From: Allobosea lupini
Lineage (GTDB): Bacteria > Pseudomonadota > Alphaproteobacteria > Rhizobiales > Beijerinckiaceae
Length of the DNA stretch: 64,000 bases
Direction: 5' to 3'
Assembly: GCF_900109525.1 (NCBI RefSeq)
Contig: NZ_FOAN01000002.1
Coordinates: 744,001-808,000, forward strand
A program made the position numbers and the translations under genes. The stretch's first letter is position 1. Each line of letters starts with the position of its first letter. Positions 62,993 to 64,000 of the stretch are shown one piece after another. The notes below the pieces were generated by a model. That model did no database searches. It saw only the letters and a list, made by a program, of their open reading frames with translations, and was not told where the DNA came from.

Positions 62993-63621
62993 CATCCCCT
63001 ACCCCCTGGACATGGTCGCCCGTCACGGGGGAGTATGGACTGTCGGCGAGGGCAGCAGCGCTCCCCGAGCGGCTCGGGGAGGCTCGCAGTTGGTGCTCCG
63101 GCCGAACCGTACAATTCCGTCCGCCAGCACCTTGTCGAATCCCAGAGGCTGCCGAGAATCTTTTGCATGAGCGGACAAGCGGACCGACCATCGCCGAGAT
63201 TGAGCCGGAAGAGGGGTAAGAGGCACGCCGCTCGCCGGGTCGCGCCGTGGCCCGCATGATTGACAAGGCCCGATACGCAACGTTTCAGGCCAAAACATGA
63301 GCAGCACCCTAAAACAAGAATATGCCTAGGTTTATAATTCCATGACCTAAGGGCATGTTTATCTAGTTTAGTAACAAAAAAAGCGAATTGACCTTGATTT
63401 AATATCATTTTTGCAAAAGGAATTATTGTTAGTTTAATTTTTAAATCATAAGACTTCAGTGAATTCAATTTTTATAGCTCATTCTTTTTCCACAAGAACG
63501 GTAAACTCACCGAAATCTTTCTCAGGTCAGATTCATTGCTTGACGCCGCAACGTCAGCAGTGTACCCAGTTATTGCAAGGTGGAACCATTCTCGCCTGTC
63601 GTGACAGCAAGGGGACTCTCG
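62993..63621. other. Intergenic region before the tyrosine-rich gene, GC-rich then AT-rich
   Basis: From 62993 to about 63280 the composition is GC-rich, and I see no credible gene on either strand. From about 63290 to 63530 it becomes markedly AT-rich, with runs such as GTTTAATTTTTAAATC. A loose promoter-like pair TTGCAA (63412-63417) and TTTAAT exists in that stretch, with a long untranslated leader if used. The abrupt change in composition resembles foreign DNA or a silenced control region. Confidence 0.55.
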
Positions 63622-63939
63622 ATGAAGAAGTTGTTGCTCGCCTCCGTCGCAGTGCTTGCGCTCGGTGCGGTTCCGGCCGCTGCCGACACCGCGCAGATTT
63701 TCGGCAATGCCAGCGCCAAGGTGCTGACGCCTGACGCCAACAAGAAGGTCGTCGGCAAGGGCTATTACGCCGACTACTACGGCTACTACGGGTATTATTA
63801 TTCGTACTATGCGAACTACTACGCATATTACGGCTATGTCTACTCGAACGCCGACTATTATTACAATGCCTATTACTATTCATACTACGCGACCCAGTAT
63901 CTCTACAACGCCTACTACTATCAGTACTATAACGTCTGA
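63622..63939 (+). CDS. Exported tyrosine-rich repeat protein, unknown function
   Basis: The 105-residue protein has a signal peptide (MKKLLLASVAVLALGAVPAAA), a 26-residue linker (DTAQIFGNASAKVLTPDANK, then KVVGKG) and a 58-residue C-terminal tail in which 32 residues are tyrosine, mostly as YY or YYY blocks separated by one to four small or polar residues (G, A, N, S, D). There are no cysteines. AAGGGGA lies eight bases before the ATG at 63622, and the coding sequence and frame are fixed by the signal peptide; the antisense frames look artificial. A terminator follows. I do not recognise the family; it is likely exported, and tyrosine stacking or dityrosine crosslinking are possible, but this is inference. 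Confidence 0.8.
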   Translation: MKKLLLASVAVLALGAVPAAADTAQIFGNASAKVLTPDANKKVVGKGYYADYYGYYGYYYSYYANYYAYYGYVYSNADYYYNAYYYSYYATQYLYNAYYYQYYNV

Positions 63940-63954
63940 TATCTCCACCGACGG

Positions 63955-63986
63955 GCCGGATCGCGTTCGGCTGATCCGGCTTGTTT
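63955..63986 (+). terminator. Intrinsic terminator of the tyrosine-rich gene
   Basis: GCCGGATC (63955-63962) pairs perfectly with GATCCGGC (63973-63980) over a ten-base loop, followed by TTGTTT. It begins 15 bases after the stop codon. Confidence 0.7.
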
Positions 63987-64000
63987 CAATCGATTCCGGC

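Noticed and set aside
63023..63307. Possible gene fragment on the minus strand (94 codons)
   Set aside because: A short stretch looked protein-like, but I could not match it to any family, and it has no ribosome site or partner.
63554..63883. Antisense frame rich in Ser, Asn and Arg over the tyrosine-rich gene
   Set aside because: It arises from complementing repeated TAC/TAT codons and has no start signals.
63622..63939. Tyrosine codon array considered as a CRISPR-like or tandem DNA repeat
   Set aside because: There are no constant repeat and spacer units; the periodicity is at codon level inside a gene with signal peptide and stop.

Overview
The window is GC-rich coding DNA from an alphaproteobacterium, most likely a Hyphomicrobiales (Rhizobiales) soil or plant-associated genus such as Bosea or a relative. 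That placement is an inference from gene content (zwf-pgl with eda, a hut cluster with HutF and HutG, TRAP and ABC uptake systems, an ATP-grasp/alpha-E/transglutaminase operon), from the density of dispersed palindromic repeats, and from the tight four-base gene overlaps. No rRNA, tRNA, CRISPR array, complete insertion sequence or prophage was seen, so this looks like ordinary chromosome.

Layout, 1-26 kb: the end of an FAD oxidoreductase gene; a divergent GIY-YIG / DUF2239 pair; Entner-Doudoroff genes zwf-pgl-eda without edd; a five-gene peptide-type ABC importer read leftward; a four-gene rightward operon (transglutaminase-DUF2126, circularly permuted ATP-grasp fused to alpha-E, a second transglutaminase, HAD phosphatase) that matches a predicted but uncharacterised amidoligase system; a semialdehyde dehydrogenase with a clear terminator; a relic of a GGDEF domain; a glutathione transferase; an intracellular PHA depolymerase; a 50-residue membrane protein; and a leftward lipid-type operon (third transglutaminase, diacylglycerol-kinase-like, PAP2 phosphatase), then a PRC-barrel protein and a glycine-zipper lipoprotein.

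26-42.5 kb: a complete histidine-utilisation cluster, hutCF read left and hutIHGUD read right, around a 103-base intergenic region carrying two copies of a TTTGCATATGCA palindrome. Next come two divergent citrate-synthase homologues, one with an N-terminal DNA-binding domain, an exported argininosuccinate-lyase-like protein lacking a usual catalytic histidine, a cyclopropane fatty acid synthase, and a DctPQM TRAP transporter.

42.5-53 kb: a FadR-type GntR regulator; a NitT/TauT-type ABC importer whose operon contains a Mug-like DNA glycosylase and whose upstream region carries a near copy of the hut palindrome; a ThDP enzyme; msrA; an acetylpolyamine amidohydrolase-like deacetylase; and a membrane-bound GGDEF-EAL protein.

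53-64 kb: an acyl-CoA dehydrogenase plus TetR regulator with a palindromic operator; a small exported glycine-rich peptide divergent from an outer-membrane beta-barrel; a second TRAP system (DctP plus fused DctQM) divergent from an iclR / acyl-CoA synthetase / PCC-domain operon; and, after an AT-rich stretch, an exported protein whose last 58 residues are 55% tyrosine. That protein, the secreted peptide/barrel pair and the shared hut-like palindrome are the most unusual items.
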